Positions 14,129-26,157 of a stretch of 64,000 nucleotides of DNA are shown piece after piece. Every line of letters starts with the position of its first letter. Within the stretch, counting starts at the first letter, position 1. The stretch covers positions 620,001 through 684,000 of the forward strand of contig LR990041.1 of the NCBI GenBank assembly GCA_905147135.1, written 5' to 3'. The position numbers and the translations under genes were made by a program. This DNA is from Blastobasis lacticolella. Lineage: Eukaryota; Arthropoda; Insecta; Lepidoptera; Blastobasidae. Below the pieces are notes generated by a model. That model was given only the letters and a program-made list of their open reading frames with translations. It searched no databases and was not told where the DNA came from.

Positions 14129-14947
14129 TATGTCGCAGCCATCTGGTTAAATCTCATGGAAGGCTAGTCCGTTAATTAAACGCCGGTTTAACTAGTTGGC
14201 TTATTAAAGCCAGCCCTTTGGAGACGGCTGAAGTAAAATAAGGCAGGTGATTTAAATTTAGTTCAAATTTTATCTACTGCTGCGCTGGTAGTCACCAAAA
14301 CAAATCTGGCGTCAGACAGCTCGCACAGCAAGCAATGTATTTTTTTCGTTTTAACTAAATTTTAAATGTGGCACCTACGTGCTTTTAAGTAAGAATTGAC
14401 ATAACGTTAAGTAAAAGTTAAGATAACTTAATATGTTCATTTTCTTTACTTACCTTTAATTAGAAATGCCAAACTTTTGTGTCATTTTATATTTAATATT
14501 GTAAAATAAGAAAGTGCACTGTTGCTGTTGTTCCTACTACATAGTTACAAGTAGTAAATAAGTTAAAAATTTAAAGTTTTTATTGAATATTTTTACTGAG
14601 TAAAATACTGTTATAGGTACCTACTCACAATACAATTAATTGTTTATTTATTTATTAAATATCTTGCCACTAATAATGTTTTATTAAATAAAAGTGATCT
14701 TTACAAATTCATTATCTTTTATCTTAAATAAAGTATACCATTTAAGTTACCAGCGAACTTATGGTCACTCTAACCAACCATCTGTATAGCCTTTAACAAA
14801 ACGGCTAAATAACGTTCAGCCAAGTAGTTAGACGTTACGTTCGACAACGTGGCTAGTTAAACTTTAGCCATTTAATTAAATACCGTGTTTTATTAATGGT
14901 CTAGTCTTCTAATTAAATGGCTGATTTAACCAGTTGGCTGCGACATA
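14129..14947. mobile_element. MITE with 'tatgtcgcagcca' terminal inverted repeats
   Basis: Left end 'tatgtcgcagccatctggtt' matches the reverse complement of the right end ('aaccagttggctgcgacata'). The element is about 820 bp, has no coding frame, and contains internal 'ttaattaaa...ggttta' echoes of its own ends. It sits within the SINE described above and appears flanked by TA, which would fit a Tc1/mariner-type target, although the short duplication alone is weak proof. Confidence 0.7.
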
Positions 14948-15119
14948 TACATTAGTTGACTACTAACTGATGCTCTTACGGTGAGGGAAAACATCGTGGT
15001 GAAACCTGCACGTTCAGGCCATCAATCTGTACACATGATGGTTCCCCTGCTAACAGGGTCATGGAAGTCGGACTCTCTACTGTAATTAGTATCTACCAAA
15101 ACCTGGATCATAGTCAAGG

Positions 15120-15635
15120 CATGCCCCGGGCTTTCGATCGCAAAATCATAAAGCGGGACATTGACGCCAACATGATAATGAGATTATTACGTTGAGTTGA
15201 CCAAGATATTAGATATCCATCGATAAGGGCAGGCCTATTGACGTTGATGGTACCTAAGCAGTCACCGCAGCCTATGGACGTTTGCAATACCAGGGGTATC
15301 ACCCACGCGTTGCCGACCCCGTAAAAACCTTTTAACCCCTTTCTTGAAGAACTCCATGTCGTACTCTCCAGGGAAAACCGTAGACGATAGACGTGGCTTG
15401 TGTTGACTGCGGACCTGCGAAGCACGGTGCGCATGGAGTGATCATAGGTAGACAGTGTCTTGTTTAGGTCATCATCACCATATCAACCGAAACGCGCCCA
15501 CTGCTGGGCATAGCCCACCTCCGGAGATCTCCACATACTTCCGGTCCTGTGGCTTCCGCATCCAACTGGTACCTGCGATCCTTACCAGGTCGTCGGTCCA
15601 CCTTGAATGGGTTACTTTAACCGTTATTTGTCTCT
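15120..15635 (-). repeat. RTE-type LINE tail and lepidopteran repeat fragments
   Basis: At 15465-15625 the minus strand can be read as a short peptide containing RWTDDLVRIAG, the typical C-terminal end of RTE-clade LINE polymerases, followed by the well-known 'cccactgctgggcatag' repeat (shown on the plus strand). At 15230-15330 is a diverged copy of the 'cctatggacgtttgcaa' repeat also seen at 5.2 and 22.4 kb. These are decayed 3' ends, not functional elements. Confidence 0.6.
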
Positions 15636-15884
15636 ACTTTAACGACTTCAACCATACCGAATATTTCTATAGAACATCACTGAACTCTCGACTCCAATAC
15701 AAAACTTTTTGTTTTATGCAAATGTTGCACAAACTTTTTTAATTTCCATCTCTCTAGTGAGCAACGATTGCGTCATTGTCAAGGAGCTGCCAAACTGCCT
15801 GATCTGGAAAATAAATGTTTAACAAGTTTATTTACCTTGTAGAGGTACAAATTTAATTAATTACATTATTTCCATTTTGTCATC

Positions 15885-17408
15885 ATGACGAACATCCACA
15901 AACTATGGGAGTACCGAGAGTACATCAACGTGAACGGTTTCATGCCGAACTGTGAGCTGACCACGCGCATGCAGAACTCCCTCACGCTGCTCCAGATCGA
16001 GAACCACTTCTCCCAAATGCAGTACTGGGGGCAGATTTACGCCATAGACCACGATTACCACATCGCAGCCGGGGTCACCAGCGACATCCTCCACGATCGC
16101 AAGTTCTTCTACTCCACAGACTTTATCTTCTGGGGTCTGCTGCCTCGAGCAAGAAAGCTCCATAAGAAACTGTCCCTCCTCACCACGTTTCCGTTCAGAG
16201 GTGACCCCTCCCTCAAGATTAAAATCCTCGATGAGTCCCTTGAAGAAGAAGATCCGGAGAGGTGCAGTCTGATGAAAGAAGAGCATCGCTTGGCTGCCAC
16301 TATAAGCAATATTTGTGAGGAGGTAAATGTAAAAGAACCAACCCAAAATATTTAATAGCGGCTAATCAGTATGGGTAAATGGAGGTTTCTGTTTATTTAA
16401 ATATAGCTGAACAATTTGAACTAGACTACAACTACAAAGTTGTGAATTGGACATAATTATGTTGCAACTGCAACATCAGCTGCAGTAAACCGTCTGATTA
16501 TTAGTAATACTTCGATAAACCTAGAATCGTATTCTACTTAGAGGCGAAGGCCCGGGGTCCGGCTTCATTATGATCCAGGATTTGACAGATCAGGTAATTA
16601 CAGTGGAGCGACTGCCATCTGCCCTCCGTGACCTTTTGAGGCAGAGGATCCTAACCAGATGGGTCATGGTTATACGATATTACGATGTTTTATCACCGTA
16701 AGAGTACCAATGCTCTCGGTTAGTGTTCAACTAATATACATAACTCAAAAAAGAGTTATTGGTGCATGGCTGTACTGGGGTTCTAACCAGGTGCCTCTCG
16801 CTTACGAGTCGGACCCCTTAACCATTAGGCCACCGACACTCTTTAGGTAAATAAAACATTACCCAAAATATTAGGGACTGCCGGTATGTTTTATTGATTT
16901 ATTTGTAAAGAGTTTGAACTACCCTTCAACTACAAAATTGAACGTAGTTCTACTGCAACAGAAGCTTGCTGCAGTCAGCCGTCTGGTTATTGCTTATACT
17001 TAGATATATTTTTATTTTAATCACTAGGCGGAGATCTGCGCGCGCGGGCAGCTCATAAAGCGCCCGGACGGTGTGGTGGTCATCAGCCCCAACTTCTACG
17101 GGCTGACTGCTGCAGAGTCGAAGGAGCAGAAATCCTACTTGCACGTCAGGACTCCACAACACCGCTGGAACACTAACCTGCTCACCCGCCCAGATTACAA
17201 CTACAGTATGGATTTCCTGGACTCGGTCGACCAGGATATACCCAGCGGATGCTGGAACCTCTCAGTGGAGCAATGCGGCAGTATCGTTTATCTGAAAAGC
17301 CTTTACTGGCCAGGAATGATGTACTTCCACAGAGTTAGGACACCCGAAACCGGCTTCTTGTACATCGGCAGCGGGTTTAAGAATTTAGACGTACCGTTTC
17401 TTCTTTAA
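15885..17408 (+). CDS. RSPH9: Radial spoke head protein 9 homolog (two exons)
   Basis: RSPH9 is a radial spoke head component of 9+2 axonemes; in insects the likely site is the sperm flagellum. Exon 1 is 15885-16322 (146 codons, donor GTAAATG) and exon 2 is 17028-17408 (126 codons plus stop, acceptor ACTAG), a phase-0 intron. The product would be about 272 aa, close to the animal family size (about 276). Family features seen: QYWGQI and YIAxG-like text near residues 47-65 ('DYHIAAG'), GDPS in the middle, and a strongly conserved C-terminal third with MDFLDSVDQDIPSG, LYWPGM and a final GSGFKNLDVPFLL. The start was chosen at ATG 15885 because the N-terminal length then matches the family. Codon use is clearly more GC-rich than the flanks. 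It looks intact. Confidence 0.9.
16686..16843 (-). mobile_element. SINE in the RSPH9 intron, minus orientation
   Basis: Read on the minus strand: 'agagtgtcggtggcctaatg', then 'gactcgtaagcgagaggc', a B-box-like 'ggttagaacccc', and a tail with 'gagcattggtactcttacgg'. This is the same tRNA-related SINE as at 4.3 and 11.1 kb, inserted opposite to the gene within the intron. It does not touch either splice site. Confidence 0.65.
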
Positions 17409-17423
17409 TTTATTATATTTTTG

Positions 17424-17432
17424 ATAATAAAG
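17424..17432 (+). terminator. Probable RSPH9 polyadenylation signal
   Basis: An AATAAA hexamer lies about 20 bp after the RSPH9 stop codon ('gataataaag'), in an AT-rich context suited to 3' end formation. Confidence 0.6.
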
Positions 17433-18122
17433 TCCTATTATTATTATTACACAGCCTGTGTATCGTTATTTTGATATTTTGCATGTATAAAATTTTCTTT
17501 TTATTTCATGTTATTTGAAAATTCTGTTTTGTTAAAGCTTTAGATCCCTATGTAGATGAGCGTTCCAGGCGATAGAACTAATTCGCATACAACCGCGTGC
17601 GACCGCCTAAGCTGCCTTGTTGTGATTGGTTGTGATTGCTTTGCGATTCTATTGCTTAAAGATGGCGACGTTCAATTCGAGTTGGCGGTCAGGCTGCCGA
17701 TGTTGACGATAATATACCGTCTTTAATTAATCTGTGGTGTGGGACACCCTCCGGCATGATGGAATAACGATTTGAGAAAGGCTGCAGGTCGATGCTGGAG
17801 TCGTCAAGCCGAGGAAAGGGTGCATTGAATCTTATTGGGCTCCCCCAATGGATATATCCAGCACAGGACTAGTATAGGCTGATTATGAATAATGAACGAT
17901 GAATGAATGATGATCTTTTGATGACTTCACGTCCGAAGGGCGCTACCAGCTATCTCTTCCATGCACCCCTGAGTAGATATATTGATATTTGGCGCTTTTT
18001 ATTTTACATTACACGATTGTAATAATACTTAACCTATTATCACTTACACGATAAGAAGCAGATAATGTCCGATTAGATAATTTTTTATTCCTATGTAATG
18101 TCTACTAACGCCGCAAATTAGT

Positions 18123-18264
18123 CTTCTGTGGATGCCAAAAAGTTTATGTGCTATGTTGATCTAGTGGTGACGATGATGGACGTGTTGAAGGAGCAACAAG
18201 ACTTCGAGGATGTCGCTAACGCAGTCCTCGGAGCCTCTGATGATAAAAACTGCTCTGTATACAT
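18123..18264 (+). other. Possible isolated coding exon
   Basis: After an AG at 18119-18120 an open frame runs with a balanced, protein-like composition (for example KKFMCYVDLVVTMMDVLKEQ) before it degrades into a GT-rich microsatellite at 18.32-18.37 kb. A possible donor is the GT at about 18258. I do not recognise the peptide and see no partner exon, so this may be an exon of an unseen gene, an exon remnant, or chance. Confidence 0.2.
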
Positions 18265-18319
18265 ACAGATAAGCATTAATCTGCCTATCTACATAACTAA
18301 AGCTAGTTTGCCTTCGAAA

Positions 18320-18372
18320 CCACGTGCGCGTGTGTGCGCGTATGCGTGCTTGTGTGCGCGTGTGTGTAATTT
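18320..18372 (+). repeat. GT/GC-rich alternating purine-pyrimidine microsatellite
   Basis: The tract alternates 'gtgtgtgcgcgtatgcgtgc' style dinucleotides for about 50 bp. Such runs are slippage-prone and can adopt Z-DNA. No function is inferred. Confidence 0.7.
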
Positions 18373-18540
18373 TAGGGCCAATATGCCATACATTTTCTAG
18401 CTCGTTACGGGTCACGAAACTTTGCTTACAGGTGATGCCGCGTCTGCCGCGTGATTTTTGTTTTCCAATCATTGGCTTTACGGCTCTAGATTCCGGGTTC
18501 GTTTTGAATCTACTCCAGTCATGTCGAAAAGCCTCTCTAT

Positions 18541-19197
18541 TAGAGATGAAACGGATATCCGGCTACTATCCGGTATCCGGCCTATCCGGCGTCATTTTAC
18601 TATCCGGCCGGATACCGGATACTAAAAAAATATATGAAAAGTGCATAAAAGTGATATTATTCACAAGAATAAAGTAATCTCAAAAATTATAAATATTCCT
18701 TTATCAAAGCACTCTTAATTAGGTATCTACCCGTTGTTCATTTAGTAGGTAGGTTACCAAAAATTAATTTTTGCTAATTTAATCTAAAGTAAATAAAGAT
18801 AAATTATTATAAATTGGGTTAAAATATGAATTGCTCCTGCATTGAGAGGTAGTATACGGTTTCGTTCATCACCTTATTCGAGCTTAAGATAATCTTTCAC
18901 TACACTATGGTCCACGATGTTGGGGCTAATTACCCGTATTTCGGATCGAGGGTACCGCCCTAGGTCGGAAGAATTGTTCAGAATAATGTTCAAATATTTG
19001 TATTGAACGAAGACGTGAAATCACGTCAACACATGCAGTTGTCTAATTTTCCACTTACGCTCATAGCTTGCACAGATTTGTTCAGAATCTATGTCCTGCC
19101 AAATATCCGGCCGCCGGATATCCGGCTATCGGGCTTATGGGGTGACCGGATATCCGGTATTCGGTAGCCGGCCAAACAACTATCCGTTTTATCTCGA
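18541..19197. mobile_element. hAT-type MITE with TATCCGG subterminal repeats
   Basis: The element begins 'tagagatgaaacggatatcc' and ends with the imperfect reverse complement 'ggccaaacaactatccgttt' then 'tatctcga'. It is flanked by the 8-bp direct repeat CTCTCTAT (18533-18540 and 19198-19205). Clusters of TATCCGG/CCGGATA motifs in both orientations fill the first 85 bp and the last 110 bp. Size is 657 bp with no transposase frame. The 8-bp duplication places it with hAT elements. Confidence 0.8.
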
Positions 19198-19227
19198 CTC
19201 TCTATTATTAATCCTTGTACGTTGTCA

Positions 19228-19435
19228 CCATGGACTTACTACCCAAAGGGACCGCGCACTGCTTTGGCTAAAACCGGGCAGAGCGAAAGTCACCATCGAT
19301 AGTCCTTTGTCCCTTTCTAACAGTGTAAACACAACATGGACTTACTACCCAAAGGGACTGCGCACTGCTTTGACTAAATCCGGGCAGAGCGAGAGTCACC
19401 ATCGATAGTCCTGTGTCCCTTTCTAGTGTTGCCAC
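19228..19435 (+). repeat. Two tandem units of about 107 bp
   Basis: Two adjacent copies begin with 'catggacttactacccaaag' at about 19230 and 19336 and run through 'gtcaccatcgatagtcct'. A third, inverted copy occurs at about 20368-20480 in the middle of the foldback element, showing that these units belong to the same repeat family. Confidence 0.75.
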
Positions 19436-19591
19436 CATTGTTGATGCAAATTCCAAATTACTTTTATTATTTGGCGCGGACAACGACCTCAGGGGCAGGC
19501 AGAGACGGACCGGGTGCAATCTGAAGGCCATGTTTTCACCAGGGTCCAGCCCAAGCTTACCCTGCTACTCGGACACTATTGGCCCTAGAAC

Positions 19592-20950
19592 ACTAGTTCC
19601 TAGAGTGAAATGATAGCACTTCTCGAGATCATCATTGCGTATGACAGCTGTCAAAGTTAACCCATTGGTCCCAAAACACTAGTTTCTAGAGAGAAATGAT
19701 AGTACTTGTTGAGATTTACATTTCGAATGACAGCTGTCAAACTTTGAACTGAAATAACTCCTAAACTATTGGTGCTATAACACTCGTTCCTAAAAAAATT
19801 ATAGTGTTCATCGAGATCTACATTTCGCATGACAGCTGTCAAACTTAGAACTGTTGTAACTCGGAAACGATTGGTCTTAGAACACTTGTTCCTAGAGCAA
19901 TACGATAGTACTCATCGAGATCTATATTTCGGATGACAGTTCTAAGTTTGACAGCTGTCATACGAAATGTAGATCTCGACAAGTACTATCATTTCTCTAC
20001 AGAAACTAGTGTTTTAGGACCAATGGGTTCCGAGTTATAAAAGATTTAACTTTGACAGCTGTCATACGAAATGTATATCTCGACGAGTACTATCACTTCT
20101 CTTTAGAAACTAGTGTTGTACGATAATTCGTTACCGAACTCTTTTATCTGTTTTGTGGAACAAAAAGTCGTAGGTTAATAATTATGTCGACTCGACGTTT
20201 GTCGGATCATGTCGAAACGTTCAGTAGATCAAAAGGTATTTTGACAACTACTTTTCGGATTGTACGGATTACCTCATAATTATACCAAATTACGATAAAT
20301 ATATTTCAGCAATAATGGCAACACCAAACATGACACTTGTCAATTTAGAATGAAGGTGATTATGCCAATAACATTGTGTTTACACTGTTAGAAAGGGACA
20401 AAGGACTATCGATGGTGACTCTCAATCTGCCCGGTTTTAGTCAAAGCAGTGCGCAGTCCCTTTGGGTAGTAAGTCCATGAAACACAATGTTATTGGCATA
20501 ATCACTGTCATTCTAAATTGACAAGTGTTATGTTTGGTGTTGCCATTATTGGAGAAATATATTTACCGTGAATTTGGTATTATTATGAGGTAATCCGTAC
20601 AATCCGAAAAGTAGTTGTCAAAATACCTTTTGATCTACTGAACGTTTCTCCGACAAACGTCGAGTCGACATAATTATTAACCTACGACTTTTTGTTCCAC
20701 AAAACAGATAAAAGAGTTCGGTAACGATTTATCCTACAAAACTAGTTTCTAAAGAGAAGTTATAGTACTCGTCGATATCTACATTTCGGGTGACAGCTGT
20801 CAAACTTAGAACTGTCATCCGAAATGTAGATCTCAACTAGAAACTAGTGTTTTAGGACCAATGGGTACCGAGTTATAAAAGATTAAACTTTGACAGCTGT
20901 CATACGAAATGATGATCTCGAGGAGTGCTATCATTTCACTCTAGGAACTA
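19592..20950. mobile_element. Large foldback (long inverted repeat) element
   Basis: The outer ends are complementary: 'ctagttcctagagtgaaatg' at the left and its reverse complement just before 20950. The inner arms at about 20094-20345 and 20487-20760 are also near-perfect reverse complements, leaving a short centre near 20400. Each outer arm is built of roughly 80-100 bp units carrying the palindrome TGACAGCTGTC, in direct and inverted order. There is no coding frame. This matches foldback-type MITEs, and the DNA or its transcript could fold into a very long hairpin. Confidence 0.75.
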
Positions 20951-21059
20951 GAGTGCGTTCACCAGTGCGGGTGGCCGCGCCGCACAGCCGCACCGCATTG
21001 TCAGTAGTTAGGGATACCAGCATAAAATGCGGGCGATGCGGACAGGGATACAAGAAAAA

Positions 21060-22365
21060 AAGGCGTTATTTGCCTGAAATGGGAGACTAAGTCCTAAAAT
21101 ATTTATCCATAAATATAAGAAAAAAATTGTAAGTTTAAATTATAACTGCACTTCAGTATTTAAGCCTGCTATAAACTAGTGGGGGGGTTTGTCACAAACT
21201 CCACGCTTGGCACGTAAATCAAAAAACAGGAAACGCTGCTGACCAATTTTACAACAAAAGAAATGTCCTGAGCTGGCCTCTAAGACATTAATCTCCTTCC
21301 TTGTACGCGTACAACATCTGTGAACTTAATGTGTTAAACTCTGTCTAAGAAGTTTAGCAACCAGCGAAATTATAAGATTGATTGAAATCAACAAGTAGAT
21401 ACCTAAGCATAACTGATTGAATAATGAGGACCGTCTGTATACAACAAGATAGGAGCTAAAAGATGGACGTCTTCATTATTCTAAATCAGGTTGATTACTT
21501 GTTGATGTCAATCATTCTTATAATTTCCTAAGTCGCTTCACTTTTTAGACAGCGTCTAAAGCTATAATATAATCTGCCTTAATAATTTTATGTAAAATTA
21601 AATATAAACAAAGTACCTAAGCCACTAAATATACCCCAACAATATGAACATTATCTAAAATATCTAATCCCACATACCCCTAAATTTGTGGAAGAAATCG
21701 CTGGGTTGGGAACCCTGAGGGCCGGCCCGTGATGTCACACGGATATTAAACTATAGAATTTGCCACAAATATATTCGACTTTAGAGCCTACTTATAGCTG
21801 GAGTCACAATCTATATTTTGTTTCCTTTTTTAATGGTGCATATGACATGTCTGATAGAGAAGGATATAAGTTGATAAGTACCCATTCGAACCTACTGCTA
21901 TTATCAACTGTAAGTATTTTTTAATTTGTGACTGAGAGTTCTAGATAATTGCTCGAAACCAAAGATTTTGGATCATACAGCAATCGAAACTATAGACTTC
22001 TCTTTTTAGAAAGAAATTCTCGTTGACAGTGTTGCCACATTGGATTATTTTTTCGCTATACTGACGAAGTTTGGAGACAGCGTGGCGAAATTTTATAGTG
22101 TTTTACTTTGGCGAAAAATAAATTAGGAACTGGTAAATTTTTAAATGCTATTTTCATACAATAAGTTATATTATAAGTAATAGTCAAATTAAAGAAAAAT
22201 AAATTTAGTTCTGGTTGACTTGGAAACATTGCCAATATTTGGCCCAATGTTTGTTGTTCCTAGAACAGAGCATCTATGGAGTAGCTTCAATAATACTTAT
22301 TTTGATGACCTATAAAATAACGGGTGGTGCAGAAGCCACACTGTTGAGATTATTACATATTGAAG
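21060..22365. other. Intergenic host DNA, no gene recognised
   Basis: AT-rich sequence with no recognised gene. A pair of weakly complementary segments around 21.35-21.42 and 21.46-21.54 kb ('gattgattgaaatcaacaag' type) may be a decayed small inverted-repeat element. Confidence 0.35.
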
Positions 22366-22485
22366 TTTGTATAATTTTTTTTATACGGCTGAGAAACAGG
22401 CAAGCGGGCCACCTGATGGAAAGTGGTCACCGCCGCCTATGGACATCAGCAACACTAGGGGATATACGGATCAAATACAGGTATT
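22366..22485 (+). repeat. Lepidopteran interspersed repeat, plus copy
   Basis: Contains 'caggcaagcgggccacctga' and 'cctatggacatcagcaacac', the same family as the minus-strand copy at 5.2-5.4 kb. Probably a truncated copy. Confidence 0.6.
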
Positions 22486-22489
22486 ATAT

Positions 22490-25400
22490 ACAGATCTACT
22501 GTGGTTTGAAGCTTAACGTCGCCAAAAGAAGACCTATATGGCTAGCTGCAGCGCGGATCTTGAAACCATTCGTATAAACAGCGTAAATGGCAATAGAACA
22601 TAGAAGTTCAATTATTTTGGATCCGTGCTGCATGAGTCCGGCGAGTAGGGTCTAGTCCTGAATCCTGATTTACTACTCGAATTACTGTTGTTAAGTTTCA
22701 TTAAGTTAAACAAACGTTCAGCTTGTTGTATTGACTTATTTCCATTTCAATTACAATATTCGCATCTTCCATATTATGCACATTGTTGAACGTATTTTAA
22801 CATCACACTGTTTTAGTCATACATTTTATATATAGTTCCGCTTGATGTCACTAGATGGCGCTGCCTACCTTCTACATCGCGGTAGTGATATGTACCGTGT
22901 ATAATTTGTGATGTGAATTTTTAATATACCCTTTTTGAATCTGGACTTCGACTGGTTTCATTGTTAACCCGTTCCTAGTTCACCTACCCTTGGGAACACC
23001 CTACAGTACTGAGCCCGCAAAATTGCTGAGCTTGTTTACACATGTTAGATGTATGGTTTATGTGGTGTGAGACATCGCGGATAATATCGAAGGCTTAGTC
23101 ACGATTGTTGCCTGTATCAGGAAAGAGGTCTGTTTTTATTTCTTAGTGTTATTACACGTTTTATTACTCAATTTATTAAACGTGTAAATTAACATAACAC
23201 CCGATTTCTTAGTGCTACACACTAAATATTAAGAATTAATAAATTCAGTAACTTTTTCTAGTTGGTCACTCCATAGTCGCCTTGTTCTGAAATTTTCGAA
23301 TTTACGTCTTTTTATGTAAACCCGGCCAAAGAATTTTATAATCTAAACGCAGTTTGCCAGATCCATTCGTATGGCCGGTATGCATAGGCATACCGCTGTA
23401 AAGAGTTATATAGTGCCACAAACACAGACAATCAGATAGACCCGGTGTCAGCGGCGGCGACGGCGATGACATACACTTACCAGCACAAAAAGTGTCGGCT
23501 TTGTAAAGCCAAGAAGCAAAGCATGAACATTGATAATTCAATATATCTTTCTGTAATTTGTAGATCTACATATCAGGACTCAGCTAACTTTCGTGCGCAA
23601 TACTAGTATAAGAGTGGGTTTAGTACAGAATACTATACCTACTCTTATAATGCTATTACAATTCGAAGTTCAGGCTGAGACGTACTCAATAGTAGGAGAT
23701 ACCTATCTTTCAGCAATAGAATGTTGGGAGACAATTTCAAAACCGTTAATAATGTAGCTATTGAATAAAAATTCGATATTTAAAATAAAACATTTACTCA
23801 AAAATATTATAGTGTGGTCATTATTTTGACAACCTTCTTAGTAAGAAAAATTCAAATCCTAAGTACCTCAAAAATTCAAAACCCAAAAGTAACTAAGCAG
23901 ATATTGAATAATAATATTATAAAGAGGAAAGGTTTGATTTTTTGTTTGTTTGTATTGAATAGGCTTCGAAACAACAGGACCGATTTCAAAAATTCTTTCA
24001 CCGTTGGGAAGCTACACTATCCCCGGGTGACATAAGCTATATTATATTTTCTTAAAAATTATGGATCATTACTAAAACTCCAATAATGTAATCCAAGGTG
24101 TAAAAAATACCCAAAAAATTCCTTACAACGCGTGTGCTGCGAAAACTATTGATGATAGAACAAAATAATGTACTACGACTTTGCAGAACACATCATTATC
24201 TACAAAAAGTGTTGCGACAGTATATGTGTAACTATTATAGTTATGTCACAATAATGGTCTTTTATTTTTTAAATTTAATTGAAATGCCGCCGCTAAAAAA
24301 CGTTCTTTATTTGTACCTTAGCTATAATCCTTATCAAAATCAATTACTTTATATTCACGACTGCTTCAATACCTTTATATAACTTTTTGAATTATTCAAT
24401 TCAGACATTCCATTCGAAAGATATCACGAGTTTAAAAATGTGAATATTAGAAAAAAGTCGCGTGTTCGCCGCTCAGTCCGCTCGACTATCTAGGCAGCAC
24501 GGGGTACGTGGAGGGGAGTCAATGTCAAGAAATAAAGTGCCGCGCGGCTTACTCACGCGGTCGGCTCCCTACGCAGCGGTCGTGTGAGGAATCGAATAAT
24601 TTTCGCTTGAAAGTAAACCGTGTACCCGTAGTGGCACTCGTGCGAAGCCGCGGCTGCTAGTATTGAATAAAACTTAAATGTTTACAGTAAACCATTTAGG
24701 TCCTAAAAATTATTGTAATTTGATTGTAATTGACGACCTTTTAAGTTAGATGAGCTCGTAGATCCTAGATGTTACTCTTTGTTGTATTTATTTATGTAAC
24801 AATTTATTGCACACAATATAAAAAATAATAATTTTTGCATACAATATAGTATACAGAAATTACAAAATTAAAGACGACACAACAGGCACTACTTATTTCT
24901 AAGAAGAACTCTCTTCCAGCAGGCCTATAGAAGAGGGACATTATAGATTATAGGGGATGAGACGTGCGCATTAGTTTAAAAACATATCTATATTTAATAA
25001 ACTACATAAATTATAAATGAGATACTAAATACACACAATATAGTATATTTATAAATACACATACATATATACATAATAAAATAAATACAGGTATTGTATA
25101 ACATTCAGGCACATAATGTTCCTTTACACGCTTTTTAAATATGCATTTTGATTTTGTATGTATCAGCAACTCGTGGCCCCTCGTAGGTATAGTTGCTCTG
25201 CTCAATCCGACTCGTGCGGCGGTTTGAATGCTTGTACAAATTTGTACAAACAGTAATATATCTGAAATAAGTAAGTAATAATGTTATGATATAAAGATGT
25301 TTTTGAGGTTTGGTTTTGAAATTGAAATAGAACAAAGATAAGTATTTTTAAGATCAATAAAACTGGAAATATATTTTGACCAGCTTTTGCCCGCAAGCAC

Positions 25401-26157
25401 GCCCGCGTAGAAATCATTTTTATGACAGTTTAGCTTTTGCCCGCGTTACCATTTTAAATGGCCTTCGAAGGATTGTATGAAAGTTGACCTATTTGTCCGT
25501 TTTTTTGCAACGGAGTGTAAATAATTAATAGTACCTAATAATAATGTAGGAAATATGTAAATACGTACAAATTAATAATATATGCTTACCTTAAACAAAC
25601 TACCAGTCTTTTTCTGGCACTACAGCCCTTATAAACTTTGTATCTTGTTTTGTCAAATAGGGCTTGAGAATATCTCGAAAACTATGAAACTAGATTTTTA
25701 ACATACGAATGTAATCAAAAAATATTGGTCTCTTCATATTTATTTTATGAGCCCATGCTTGACGTTATTTCGGTTTACGTTCCTCTTCATCTGCCAACAA
25801 ACAACATGTCTTCATCAATATCCATTACAAGAAATTAAATGATACTTTAATGAACTAATATTATAAATATAGAGGGATAACCCGTACCGACAGTCAGCAA
25901 AGACTTTAATTTTTTTTAGAGCAAAGAGAAAGAGCAATCGGGGTTACCATCTAAGCGTTATTTTGAAGTGTCATTTATTAGACCAAACCATGATACACAG
26001 TTGGCATCCCTGCCCGCAATTGCGGTGCGGCCAGTGTGGCCATGCCATCAGCAACGTCAGCAATATCTCAATGCGATGCGTGCGGCGCGTGCGGCGCGTG
26101 CGGCTCTTGCGGTGCGGGCTAGTCGACGCGTAGCTTTAGTCATCTTCGCCAACCACA
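22490..26157. other. Intergenic host DNA, no gene recognised
   Basis: AT-rich sequence with short open frames only. A GC-rich patch at about 24.45-24.66 kb and a 'gcgtgcggcgcgtgcggcg' stretch at about 26.07-26.10 kb stand out in composition but carry no recognised gene. The latter lies next to the poly(A) end of the R1-like LINE and may be part of its target region. Confidence 0.4.

Larger units (their letters stand above)
11104..15005 (+). mobile_element. SINE split by two later insertions
   Basis: SINE pieces lie at 11104-11175 (head, 'gcgtcggtggcctatggc'), 14092-14128 ('tcggttactaatg...tctgagttacgtatgta') and 14948-15005 ('gatgctcttacggtgaggg' and following). Put in order they match the uninterrupted copy at 4.3 kb. 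The two gaps are exactly the hAT-type element and the TA-flanked MITE annotated separately. This gives a clear order of events: SINE first, then two DNA transposon insertions. Confidence 0.75.

Noticed and set aside
15903..16346. Minus-strand frames opposite RSPH9 exon 1
   Set aside because: Shadow frames of a well-supported coding exon.
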